Translations under genes and position numbers: made by a program | NCBI GenBank assembly: GCA_040002845.1 | Contig: JBDUDR010000058.1 | Location: 1-15,022, forward strand | Origin: JBDUDR01 sp040002845 | GTDB lineage: Bacteria; Actinomycetota; Actinomycetes; Propionibacteriales; Nocardioidaceae | Direction: 5' to 3' | DNA: 15,022 nucleotides | The notes under the pieces: generated by a model | What the model was told of the DNA's origin: nothing | The model's input: only the letters and a program-made list of their open reading frames with translations | Database searches by the model: none | Shown: one piece after another, positions 1-6,890 of the stretch | Layout: each line of letters opens with the position of its first letter | Position numbering within the stretch: position 1 is the first letter of the stretch

Positions 1-42
1 GCTAAAGAGTCAGCCTATCTTTTCGACTTTGCACCCACTCGT

Positions 43-1518
43 GTGCTAGAAATCTACGATCAGTTCGCTAACGCCCTAAACCCCAAAGCCGTTAATGGCG
101 AGATAACCGAGGCTGAGCGCAAGGGCAAGCCGAGCGACCTCTTCTGGCCGTGGTGCGCCGCAAACATCTCCGTTTTCGGCTTGTCGTACGCCGCTTTCGT
201 CCTGTTCTTCGGGCTGAACATCTGGCAGGCACTGGTCGCCTCGATCGTGGGCACGGTTCTGTCGTTCATACTGGTCGGCCTGGTCTCGCTGGCCGGTAAA
301 CGCGGCTCGGCCCCGACGATGGTGTTGTCACGGGCCTCGTTCGGAGTACGCGGCAACGCGCTGCCGAGTCTCGTCGGCTACCTGATCCTGATCGGGTGGG
401 AGATTGTGCTGGTCTCGTTGGCCGTGCTGGCGACCGCGACGATCTTCAAGGACCTCGGGTGGAGCGCGGGCGACTTCACTAAGGTGGTCGCGTTCCTGGT
501 CGTCGTCGCGATCATCGTTCTCGCCGGCATCATCGGCTTCGACCTGATCATGCGGCTGCAGATGGTCATCACCGTCGCAACCGTGGTCATAACCGTCGGC
601 TACATCCTGCTGACCGTGGATGAGCTGAACTGGGACCGGATCAACGGGATGGCCTCAGGATCCATGACGGCTGTGATCGGTGCGCTGCTGTTGATGATGA
701 CCGCGTTCGGGCTGTCCTGGACCAACTCGGCAGCCGACTACTCGCGCTACCTGCCACGATCGGCGTCGAGCGCCGGAGTCCTGTGGTGGACGATCTTCGG
801 CAGCGCGATCGCACCGGTGATCTTGCTGGTCTACGGTCTGCTGCTGGTCGGCTCGCGACCCGGCCTCATCGGAAAGATCAGCGCCGACCCGATCGGCACC
901 CTGGCCGACCTCCTGCCGACGTGGTACCTCGTGCCGTTCGCGGTGGTCGCCGTGCTCGGGCTGATTGCCGGGGCCGTGCTCGACATCTACTCGTCGGGTC
1001 TCACCCTGCTGGCCTTGGGGCTGCCGGTCAAGCGGTGGATGGCCGCAGGCCTTGATGGCGTACTGATGATCATCGGCTCGATCTACGTCGTGTGGGTCGC
1101 GCAGGACTTCATCGGACCGTTCACAGGCTTCTTGATCACCCTTGGGGTGCCGATCACCGCCTGGTGTGGCGTGTTCCTGGCTGACCTGGCCCTGCGCAAA
1201 CGTGACTACGACGACGCCGCGCTGTTCGACCTGAAAGGAAGGTACGGCTCCGAGAACTGGGTCTCCATCGGGTTGATGCTGCTGGCTACCGGGCTGGGTT
1301 GGGGTCTTGTGCGCAACTTCTCAGACGGTTTCAGCTGGGAGGGCTACCTCCTAGGCCCCTTCGGCCTGGGCGGCAAGGACGGCACCTGGGGGGTGGCCAA
1401 CCTCGGCGTCGCCGTGGCGTTCGTCGTCTGCTTCGTCGGTTACTTCGTGCTCTGCGGGCAGCGGGTGACCCATCAGGAGACATCCCAGGTCGCCGAGGGC
1501 GAGCCCGGCCGCGTCTGA
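43..1518 (+). CDS. NCS1-family purine/cytosine-type permease
   Basis: This is a 491-residue polytopic inner-membrane protein of the nucleobase:cation symporter-1 family (cytosine, purine, allantoin or thiamine uptake). The N-terminal run AERKGKPSDLFWPWCAANIS resembles the family entry segment just before helix 1. About 12 hydrophobic segments follow, and helix 6 carries SWTNSAADYSRYLP, the usual family signature region with its Asp/Tyr pair. The C-terminus is short and hydrophilic. Substrate cannot be assigned from sequence; cytosine or a purine is the default. The frame is open to base 1, so the start is not certain. GTG at 43 is preferred because the 42 bases before it are clearly less GC-rich than the gene, contain a -10-like TATCTT at 16-21, and the usual family N-terminus is about 30 residues long. 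No SD is visible. It ends 35 bases before menB on the same strand, but menB seems to have its own promoter. Confidence 0.85.
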   Translation: MLEIYDQFANALNPKAVNGEITEAERKGKPSDLFWPWCAANISVFGLSYAAFVLFFGLNIWQALVASIVGTVLSFILVGLVSLAGKRGSAPTMVLSRASFGVRGNALPSLVGYLILIGWEIVLVSLAVLATATIFKDLGWSAGDFTKVVAFLVVVAIIVLAGIIGFDLIMRLQMVITVATVVITVGYILLTVDELNWDRINGMASGSMTAVIGALLLMMTAFGLSWTNSAADYSRYLPRSASSAGVLWWTIFGSAIAPVILLVYGLLLVGSRPGLIGKISADPIGTLADLLPTWYLVPFAVVAVLGLIAGAVLDIYSSGLTLLALGLPVKRWMAAGLDGVLMIIGSIYVVWVAQDFIGPFTGFLITLGVPITAWCGVFLADLALRKRDYDDAALFDLKGRYGSENWVSIGLMLLATGLGWGLVRNFSDGFSWEGYLLGPFGLGGKDGTWGVANLGVAVAFVVCFVGYFVLCGQRVTHQETSQVAEGEPGRV

Positions 1519-1541
1519 GTCGGCGCCGCGGGCGGGGCGAA

Positions 1542-1547
1542 TATCCT
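1542..1547 (+). promoter_or_regulatory. Probable -10 element of a leaderless menB promoter
   Basis: TATCCT fits the actinobacterial TANNNT -10 pattern. It lies six bases before the menB ATG, so transcription would start at or next to the A of the start codon. The intervening CGGCGG is not SD-like. No good TTGACA-type -35 is visible at 16-18 bases upstream. Confidence 0.5.
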
Positions 1548-1553
1548 CGGCGG

Positions 1554-2465
1554 ATGGCAGCCATCGTGTCGGAGATCTTCGACCCATCGGCCTGGCGACC
1601 CGTCGCCGGTTTCGACGACCTGACCGACATCACCTACCACCGGGCCGTAGACCAGGGCACGGTACGCATCGCGTTCGACCGTCCCGAGGTGCGCAACGCG
1701 TTCCGGCCGCACACCGTCGACGAGCTGTACTCCGCCCTCGAGCACGCCCGGATGTCGTCCGATGTCGGATGCGTACTCCTCACGGGCAATGGTCCTTCGC
1801 CGACGGACGGTGGGTGGGCGTTCTGCTCCGGGGGAGACCAGCGGATCCGGGGGCGAGCCGGCTATGAGTACGCCGAAGGGGAGACGTCTGAGTCGGTGGA
1901 CCGGGCGCGCCTCGGGCGGCTGCACATCCTGGAATGCCAGCGGCTGATCAGGTTCATGCCCAAGGTGGTGATCTGCGTGGTTCCCGGCTGGGCAGCCGGT
2001 GGCGGTCACAGCCTGCATGTGGTCTGCGACCTGACCCTGGCCAGCGCCGAGCACGCGCGGTTCAAGCAGACCGATGCGGATGTGGCGAGCTTCGACGGGG
2101 GATTCGGCTCGGCCTACCTCGCGCGTCAGGTCGGGCAGAAGTTCGCCCGCGAGATCTTCTTCCTGGGCGCGGAGTACGACGCGGCGGCCGCGTACCGGAT
2201 GGGGATGGTCAACGCTGTGGTGCCACACGCCGAGCTGGAGACGACGGCGCTGGAGTGGGCCCGCAAGGTCAACGGCAAGTCGCCGACCGCGCAGCGGATG
2301 TTGAAGTACGCCTTCAACCTGGTCGACGACGGGCTGGTCGGCCAGCAGCTGTTCGCCGGCGAGGCCACCCGGCTCGCCTACGGCACCGACGAGGCCGCCG
2401 AAGGTCGGGACTCGTTTCTGCACAAGCGCGATCCCGACTGGTCTCCGTACCCCTACTATTTCTGA
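1554..2465 (+). CDS. menB: 1,4-dihydroxy-2-naphthoyl-CoA synthase (MenB)
   Basis: This is a 303-residue crotonase-fold enzyme that closes the second ring of menaquinone by Dieckmann-type condensation of o-succinylbenzoyl-CoA. It follows the mycobacterial MenB closely: CSGGDQRIRGR near residues 91-101 (oxyanion and CoA region), GWAAGGGHSLH at 145-155, TDADVASFDGGFGSAYLARQ at 173-192, and the C-terminal FAGEATRLAYGTDEAAEGRD and WSPYPYYF. With an offset of 11, Asp174 and Ser179 match the catalytic Asp185 and Ser190 described for the M. tuberculosis enzyme. That strongly favours MenB over a general enoyl-CoA hydratase. The ATG at 1554 gives the expected N-terminus and nearly the family length (about 314). 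A GTG-led extension upstream would run through the permease gene and is rejected. No other men gene is visible, so it is either separate from the rest of the pathway or at one end of it. Confidence 0.95.
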   Translation: MAAIVSEIFDPSAWRPVAGFDDLTDITYHRAVDQGTVRIAFDRPEVRNAFRPHTVDELYSALEHARMSSDVGCVLLTGNGPSPTDGGWAFCSGGDQRIRGRAGYEYAEGETSESVDRARLGRLHILECQRLIRFMPKVVICVVPGWAAGGGHSLHVVCDLTLASAEHARFKQTDADVASFDGGFGSAYLARQVGQKFAREIFFLGAEYDAAAAYRMGMVNAVVPHAELETTALEWARKVNGKSPTAQRMLKYAFNLVDDGLVGQQLFAGEATRLAYGTDEAAEGRDSFLHKRDPDWSPYPYYF

Positions 2466-2470
2466 GGTTC

Positions 2471-2510
2471 GGGGTAACTCGTCGGGGTCAGGACCCCAGT
2501 CACTTACCCC
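2471..2510. terminator. Nested inverted repeat between convergent menB and fruA
   Basis: The outer arms GGGGTAA (2471-2477) and TTACCCC (2504-2510) are perfectly complementary. Inside them GGGGTC (2484-2489) and GACCCC (2492-2497) form a second perfect inverted repeat. It fills most of the 77-base gap between two convergent stop codons and is symmetric, so it could end transcription from both sides. There is no T-tract, which is common in actinobacteria. Confidence 0.6.
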
Positions 2511-2542
2511 AAACACTTCAAAGGTCCTGCTCCGCCAAACGG

Positions 2543-4636
2543 TCAGACGGTCGCGATGTCGGCGTCTCCGCCGGAGAGGGTCTTGAGGGCGAGGACCGCG
2601 GCGGCGCCGACGAGCACACCGGCTGAGAGGGCGATCAGGTATCCAACCACGCCGTCCACGGCGAACAGCACGAAGATGCCGCCGTGAGGCGCGCGGACGC
2701 TCACGCCGAGGGCCTCGGCCAGGCCTCCGGTGACCGCGCTGCCCAGCATGATGGAGGGGATGACGCGCAAGGGGTCGGCCGCGGCGAAGGGGATCGCCCC
2801 CTCGGTGATGAACGAGGCACCCAGCAGCCAGCCGGCCTTGCCGCTCTCACGCTCGGCGACCGTGAACAGCCCGGGGCGTACGACGGTCGCAAGGGCCAGC
2901 GCGATCGGCGGGACCATGCCGGCGAGCATGACCGCGGCCATGATCTTCAGCTCGGGTGCGTCCGTTGCGGCAGCAGCCGTGCCGACGCCGGCGACCGCGA
3001 AGCTGTAGGCGACCTTGTTGAGCGGGCCGCCCATGTCGAAGGCCATCATCAGGCCGAGAATGACGCCGAGCAGGGCCGCGCTGCTGCCGCTCATCGAGTT
3101 CAGGCCGTCGGTGAGCTGACCCATCAGCCAGCTGATCGGCTTGCCCAGGACGACGATCATCAGCAGTCCGGCGACGATCGAGGTGAGCAGCGGGATGATG
3201 AGCACGGGCATCAGCCCCCGCGCCCAGGTCGGCACCTTCCAGCTGGCGATCCAGTGCGCGATCACTCCGGCCAGGACGCCACCGATGATGGCTCCCAGAA
3301 AACCGGTGGCGGGCAGGGCAACCGGGCTGGCATCAGTCGTCTGCACGTTGAACAGGTTGGCCGCCAGTCCACCCAGCACGAAGCCGGGGGCGATGCCGGG
3401 CCGGTCGGCGATAGCGTAGGCGATGTAGCCGGCCAGCGCGGGGATGAACAACATGAAGGCGGTCTTGCCGATGATGAAGAAGAGCGCGCCGATGTAGACC
3501 ATCAACCCGGAGCCGAACAGCGCGTGCTGGAGCCCCAGGGCGGACGGGTCCGGCAGGTCGAACAGGGTGTTGTTCACCGCGATGTCGCCGTAAGGCCCGA
3601 CGATCTCGTAGCCGCCGAGCAGGAACGACAGGGCGATGAGCAGACCGCCTGCGGCGACGAACGGGATCATGTACGAGACGCCGGTCATCAGGACTCGACG
3701 GGTGCGCCCGCCCCAGGTCTCGTCGGCTCCGCCACCCGACTCCCCGGCCGTGAGGCTGCCCTCCACACGCGGTGCGTTCGGGTCGTCGGCGTACCGCAGG
3801 GCCTCGGCGATCATCGTGTCGGCATCGTCGATCGGGCGCTTGACTCCCGAGGAGACGAGCGGCTTGCCGGCGAACCGGCCGCGGTCCCGGACACCGACGT
3901 CGACGGCGAAGATCGCCGCATCGGCTGCCGCGATGGTCTCCCGCGAGAGTGGCGTCGACCCCGCGGAGCCCTGGGTCTCGGCGTGGAGATCCACGCCCGC
4001 CCTCTCGGCGGCTGCCTCCAGGGCCTCGGCGGCCATGTACGTGTGTGCGATGCCGGTCGGGCAGGCGGTCACCGCGACGAGGCTGCGCCGTACGGCAGGA
4101 GCGTCATCCTTGCTGATCGACGCAGCGGCGGGAGCAGCCGCCGCAGCCGCAACGGGCGCACCTGCGGGGGCAGCGACCGCGTCCGCCGGGGTTAGTACGT
4201 CCATCACCAGCGCGACGACCTGGTCGGGCGTCTCCGCGGCGCGGAGTGAGTCGGTGAAGGCCGGCCTGACGAGCGCTCGGGCGAGCTTGGTAAGCAGCTG
4301 GAGGTGAGTGGCGTCGTCGTCGGCAGGTGCCAAGATCAGGAAGGCGAGGTCGGCCGGACCGTCCTTGGCGCCGAAGTCCACCTTCGGCTCCATCCTGACG
4401 AAGGCGAGGGTCGGTTCGGAGACGCCGGTCGTCCGGCAGTGCGGGATGGCGATGCCACCGGGGAGGCCGGTGGGGGAGGTCGCCTCACGGGCGAGGGCGT
4501 CCGTGGCCAGCTGCTCGACGTCGTCGGCGCGTCCGGCGCTTCCGACGAGGGAGGCGAGGGCACGAATCGCTTCGTGCTTGTCCGCGCCCAGGCTCGTGTC
4601 GAGGCGTACCAGATCGCTGGTGATGAGGTCGGACAT
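2543..4636 (-). CDS. fruA: Fructose-type PTS permease, fused EIIA-EIIB-EIIC
   Basis: This 697-residue membrane protein takes phosphate from HPr and phosphorylates fructose to fructose-1-phosphate during uptake. EIIA spans about 1-148, with the phospho-histidine in IAIPHCRT (His66). An Ala/Pro-rich linker runs from about 151 to 176. EIIB covers about 184-285, with the phospho-cysteine in VTACPTGIAHTY (Cys192). EIIC begins near 311 and is a multi-helix channel ending at SGGDADIATV. All three phosphotransfer parts look intact. The ATG at 4636 has a strong SD, AAGGAGG (4644-4650), with a 7-base spacer. Fructose is inferred from the EIIB/EIIC type; mannose or another ketose is possible. The usual partners, 1-phosphofructokinase (fruK) and a DeoR-type repressor, are not upstream here, and downstream lies menB in convergent orientation, so this copy stands alone. 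Confidence 0.93.
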   Translation of the reverse strand: MSDLITSDLVRLDTSLGADKHEAIRALASLVGSAGRADDVEQLATDALAREATSPTGLPGGIAIPHCRTTGVSEPTLAFVRMEPKVDFGAKDGPADLAFLILAPADDDATHLQLLTKLARALVRPAFTDSLRAAETPDQVVALVMDVLTPADAVAAPAGAPVAAAAAAPAAASISKDDAPAVRRSLVAVTACPTGIAHTYMAAEALEAAAERAGVDLHAETQGSAGSTPLSRETIAAADAAIFAVDVGVRDRGRFAGKPLVSSGVKRPIDDADTMIAEALRYADDPNAPRVEGSLTAGESGGGADETWGGRTRRVLMTGVSYMIPFVAAGGLLIALSFLLGGYEIVGPYGDIAVNNTLFDLPDPSALGLQHALFGSGLMVYIGALFFIIGKTAFMLFIPALAGYIAYAIADRPGIAPGFVLGGLAANLFNVQTTDASPVALPATGFLGAIIGGVLAGVIAHWIASWKVPTWARGLMPVLIIPLLTSIVAGLLMIVVLGKPISWLMGQLTDGLNSMSGSSAALLGVILGLMMAFDMGGPLNKVAYSFAVAGVGTAAAATDAPELKIMAAVMLAGMVPPIALALATVVRPGLFTVAERESGKAGWLLGASFITEGAIPFAAADPLRVIPSIMLGSAVTGGLAEALGVSVRAPHGGIFVLFAVDGVVGYLIALSAGVLVGAAAVLALKTLSGGDADIATV

Positions 4637-4639
4637 GGT

Positions 4640-4747
4640 TCACCCTCCTTGGGTGAGGTCGAGCTCACGGACCGAGACCAGCTCGGGCCGGACCTGCGAC
4701 GGGGTGGGGATCTGCGGACGTCCGCGAAGTCCTCGAAGTCTGACCAT
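4640..4747 (-). CDS. Possible leader-peptide ORF upstream of fruA
   Basis: A 35-codon ORF starts at ATG 4747 (or three codons earlier at GTG 4756) and stops with TGA at 4640-4642, three bases before fruA. Its last codons, Gln-Gly-Gly, are made by the fruA SD itself, so a ribosome finishing this ORF would sit on the fruA initiation site. The product would be basic, Arg/Pro-rich and soluble. A -10-like TAGGCT lies five bases before GTG 4756. I recognise no family. A frame this short stays open by chance often in GC-rich DNA, so only the position speaks for it. Confidence 0.22.
   Translation of the reverse strand: MVRLRGLRGRPQIPTPSQVRPELVSVRELDLTQGG
4714..4725. promoter_or_regulatory. 12-bp perfect palindrome in the fruA leader
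   Basis: GCGGACGTCCGC reads the same on both strands and lies about 80 bases before the fruA start, downstream of a possible -10 (TAGGCT on the minus strand, 4762-4767). It could be a repressor site. One palindrome without a second copy is weak evidence. Confidence 0.2.
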
Positions 4748-4764
4748 GGGAGACACGCCTTAGC

Positions 4765-4842
4765 CTAGCTGCGTACTCGCTTGATCACGAGTGCCACGAG
4801 GTAGGCCACTCCGGCCAGAGCTCCCAGCCAGCCGTATGGCAT
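4765..4842 (-). CDS. Possible 25-residue single-helix membrane peptide behind corA
   Basis: ATG at 4842 opens a 25-codon ORF whose product would be one hydrophobic helix (GALAGVAYLVALVI) followed by a basic end, KRVRS, the usual layout of a tiny inner-membrane protein with its C-terminus in the cytoplasm. In the same frame GTG at 4872 or 4875 overlaps the corA stop and would give 35 or 36 residues, allowing translational coupling. No clear SD precedes the ATG. A weak hairpin (ACTCG/CGAGT, 4775-4792) lies over its last codons. I recognise no family; it could be a chance frame. Confidence 0.3.
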   Translation of the reverse strand: MPYGWLGALAGVAYLVALVIKRVRS

Positions 4843-4868
4843 ATCATCGCCGCCGCGGGTTCTCCCGC

Positions 4869-5861
4869 TCACCACCAGCCCTGGCGACGGGCCCAGCGGA
4901 GCAGCAGCCCACTGATGACGACCATCACGGCCAGCACGAGGAGCAGCTGAACGAATTGCGTGTGCGCGTTGACGATCACGTTCATCCCGTAGACCGACGC
5001 GAGAGCGGTAACCGGAAGGGTGACGGCGGCGATCACCGCCAGCCGCTCCATCGCGACGGTCATCTTGGTCGTCACCCGAGTTTGGTACAGGTCGATCACG
5101 CCGAACAGGAACTGGCTCTCCCCGTCGGCAATGCTTCGCACGCGGTCGAACTGGTCGGCCAGGTCGCTGACGTACGACAAATCGGCGCTGTTGCCGCTGC
5201 GCGCCAGCGAGGTGATCCGCGCGTAGACATCGTGGGCCTGAGCCGCCATCGTACGAGCAGTTATCAGCTCGTGGCGGATCAAGAACAGCTCCTCCAGCAG
5301 TTGCTCCGGCTCGCGGAACTCCCCCTCCATCACCCGAGCCTCCAAGCTCGGGATCTTTTCGGCCACATGTCCGATCAAGGTGCGTTGCCGTCTCGCGATC
5401 GCCGACACGATGGCAAAAGAGAGCTCGCTGGGATTTGAGGGATGAAACCGGCCCGCCTCGATCCGCCGCCGTACGCCCTCCGTCTCGACGAGCGATTCAG
5501 CAGGGTCGACCTTGGGGTTGAGGGGGCCGTGCAACGTGACCAGGTAGTTCGACGACACGAGCTGGTCCAGCTCAAGCATGTGGACATGACCGGCCTGGCC
5601 GAACACCAGACTGTGCAGTACGACGAACGCGTGCCGCGCGTACCTGTGACTCTGGGGAACGTGATTGCGGTCGCGGCAGGCAGCGATCACCATCGGGTGG
5701 GCGCCGAACGTCTCGGTGAGCAGGTGCTCGGTCTGGTCGTCCCAGCTCGGAACGTCCACCCACGTGAAGCCGTCAGACCGCTTCAACAGGTCCGGCAGCT
5801 CCTCGAGCGTGTGCTCCTCGATTCCGTCTGAGTTCAAGAACCAGACCTGCGTCGCGGCCAT
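4869..5861 (-). CDS. corA: CorA-family divalent cation (Mg2+/Co2+) transporter
   Basis: This 330-residue protein has the CorA layout: a soluble N-terminal domain with the long helix region about 190-270, then two membrane helices at about 271-290 and 303-322. The hallmark YGMN closes the first helix (Gly292-Met-Asn294). The MPE motif often seen in the following loop is absent (VIVNAHT), as in several divergent CorA proteins, so the ion preference is open (Mg2+, Co2+, Ni2+ or Zn2+). The family works as a homopentameric channel. ATG 5861 was chosen over an upstream start at 5939 because the extra 26 residues are Arg/Pro-rich and unlike the family, and a -10-like TACATT sits six bases before 5861. 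The C-terminus ends in a basic RRQGWW. It is transcribed away from the cytochrome operon. Confidence 0.88.
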   Translation of the reverse strand: MAATQVWFLNSDGIEEHTLEELPDLLKRSDGFTWVDVPSWDDQTEHLLTETFGAHPMVIAACRDRNHVPQSHRYARHAFVVLHSLVFGQAGHVHMLELDQLVSSNYLVTLHGPLNPKVDPAESLVETEGVRRRIEAGRFHPSNPSELSFAIVSAIARRQRTLIGHVAEKIPSLEARVMEGEFREPEQLLEELFLIRHELITARTMAAQAHDVYARITSLARSGNSADLSYVSDLADQFDRVRSIADGESQFLFGVIDLYQTRVTTKMTVAMERLAVIAAVTLPVTALASVYGMNVIVNAHTQFVQLLLVLAVMVVISGLLLRWARRQGWW

Positions 5862-5867
5862 GCGTCC

Positions 5868-5873
5868 AATGTA
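5868..5873 (-). promoter_or_regulatory. Probable -10 element of a leaderless corA promoter
   Basis: On the minus strand TACATT fits TANNNT and ends six bases before the chosen ATG. The spacer GGACGC is not a convincing SD. The arrangement matches that at menB. Confidence 0.4.
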
Positions 5874-5973
5874 TTCCCGCCGTCTAGACGCGAGCGCAGG
5901 CGCCGGTCGTTCGCCCGGGTGGGTCCTTCGGCGACCCATCCAGGCCCTTGGTCCCTATGCCGGTGTGGACCCG

Positions 5974-6002
5974 TTGGTCAAGGGTGGACGTGTACGTAGA
6001 TC
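5974..6002 (+). promoter_or_regulatory. Weak promoter candidate for the cytochrome b operon
   Basis: TTGGTC (5974-5979) and TAGATC (5997-6002) are separated by 17 bases in the gap between the divergent corA and the cytochrome operon. The -35 matches the consensus at only three positions. The first gene of the operon follows after a 28-base leader that carries an SD. Confidence 0.28.
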
Positions 6003-6030
6003 AAGAGACCACATCAAGGGAAATTGGGTC

Positions 6031-6219
6031 ATGAGCGTCGCCGAGCGCACGCACGTTCCGCCAACGGTTCTGGCCGTGGACCTCAACCATCCGGGCCACT
6101 ATGTGCACTGGGATGTCGTGCAGATCTCGGTGGCGAATCTCGTCGTCATTCTCGTGATGATCGCGCTCTTCGTGGCGGCTCTGCTGCTGCCGTTCCCCGG
6201 AACGAGGCGACGCAAGTGA
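6031..6219 (+). CDS. Small single-helix membrane protein, first gene of cytochrome b operon
   Basis: A 62-residue protein has a hydrophilic N-terminal half containing VDLNHPGHYVHWDVVQI, one membrane helix at about 34-55, and a basic end, TRRRK. It starts at ATG 6031 with SD-like AAGGGA at 6016-6021 (9-base spacer). Its stop overlaps the GTG of the cytochrome b gene (GTGA, 6216-6219), so it is almost certainly made with it. I recall similar small proteins next to cytochrome b genes in other actinobacteria but cannot verify this here. The three His residues before the helix (His22, His25, His28 in the HPGHYVHW stretch) are worth noting. The likely role is a small subunit or assembly partner of the cytochrome; nothing in it shows catalysis. 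Confidence 0.75.
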   Translation: MSVAERTHVPPTVLAVDLNHPGHYVHWDVVQISVANLVVILVMIALFVAALLLPFPGTRRRK

Positions 6220-6890
6220 ACGCCGATCCCGAACCTGTGGGGGAACGATCAAGCTGGACCGTGCGGGTGCGCCGTCGCGCCCTGCGGAGCTTTCCTCCCG
6301 ATCAACTGCTGCCGGACGAGCAACCGGCTTACGTAGGTTCATGGATCTACGTGTTCGGCGTGCTGACTATCGCAGCCTTTATCGTCGTCCTGGTCTCCGG
6401 TGGCATGCTCGCGCTGGAGGGCCCGACGTGGTGGCACGTTTCGAGTGTTGGTCACTACGTGAACAGCACTCACTTGTGGAGCACCGAGCTGTTCATGGCG
6501 TTCATGGTGATTCACCTGTGGGGCAAGTTCTTCATGGCGGCCTGGCGGGGCAGGCGGGCGATGACCTGGATCACCGGGGCGGTCGCGTTCCTTGCGTCTA
6601 TCGGGACTGCCTTCACTGGCTACCTGTCGCAGCAGAACTTCGACTCACAGTTCATCGCAACCGAGGCCAAGGACGGCCTGAACTCCGTCGGCATCGGCGC
6701 GTACTTCAACGTGCTTGACTTCGGCCAGATGCTGATGTGGCACATCGTCTTGCTACCGCTGGCCGTCGGCATTCTCGTCGTCATTCACGTCCTGCTGGTC
6801 CGCCGGCACGGGGTGGTGCCCCCGTTCCCGCCACGGTCGACGGCAACACTGGTTCCGCAGGGGTCCGAGGAAGCCGGAGAGGAGTCGTGA
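6216..6890 (+). CDS. Cytochrome b N-terminal (b6-like) di-haem membrane protein
   Basis: A 224-residue protein has four hydrophobic helices: about 42-62 (A), 85-108 (B), 117-135 (C) and 172-195 (D). Helix B holds His86 and His100, 14 apart; helix D holds His176 and His191, 15 apart. This 14/15 spacing is that of cytochrome b6 rather than mitochondrial cytochrome b (14/14), so two b haems are expected. The quinol-site PWGQ-type motif after helix C is not present; the matching stretch is GYLSQQNFDSQF. There is no Cys, so no b6-type covalent haem. The GTG at 6216 overlaps the previous stop (GTGA). No Rieske protein, cytochrome c or cytochrome b C-terminal gene with a PEWY motif is adjacent, so it is not an ordinary bc1 or b6f complex. 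Likely an electron-carrying subunit that works with menaquinone; the partner is unknown. Confidence 0.88.
   Translation: MNADPEPVGERSSWTVRVRRRALRSFPPDQLLPDEQPAYVGSWIYVFGVLTIAAFIVVLVSGGMLALEGPTWWHVSSVGHYVNSTHLWSTELFMAFMVIHLWGKFFMAAWRGRRAMTWITGAVAFLASIGTAFTGYLSQQNFDSQFIATEAKDGLNSVGIGAYFNVLDFGQMLMWHIVLLPLAVGILVVIHVLLVRRHGVVPPFPPRSTATLVPQGSEEAGEES

Noticed and set aside
1299..1553. Upstream extension of MenB by 85 residues
   Set aside because: It would lie wholly within the 3' end of the permease gene and reads as an Arg/Gly-rich shadow.
1473..2516. Minus-strand open frame opposite menB (347 codons)
   Set aside because: It lies antisense to a clearly recognised MenB and has a His/Arg/Pro-rich, family-free product.
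2684..4195. Long plus-strand open frame opposite fruA (503 codons)
   Set aside because: Its product is rich in Arg, Gly, Asp and Gln and matches nothing; it mirrors the codon bias of the clear fruA gene on the other strand.
5862..5939. Upstream extension of CorA by 26 residues
   Set aside because: The added residues are Arg/Pro-rich and unlike CorA N-termini, and a -10 element just before 5861 argues for the shorter form.
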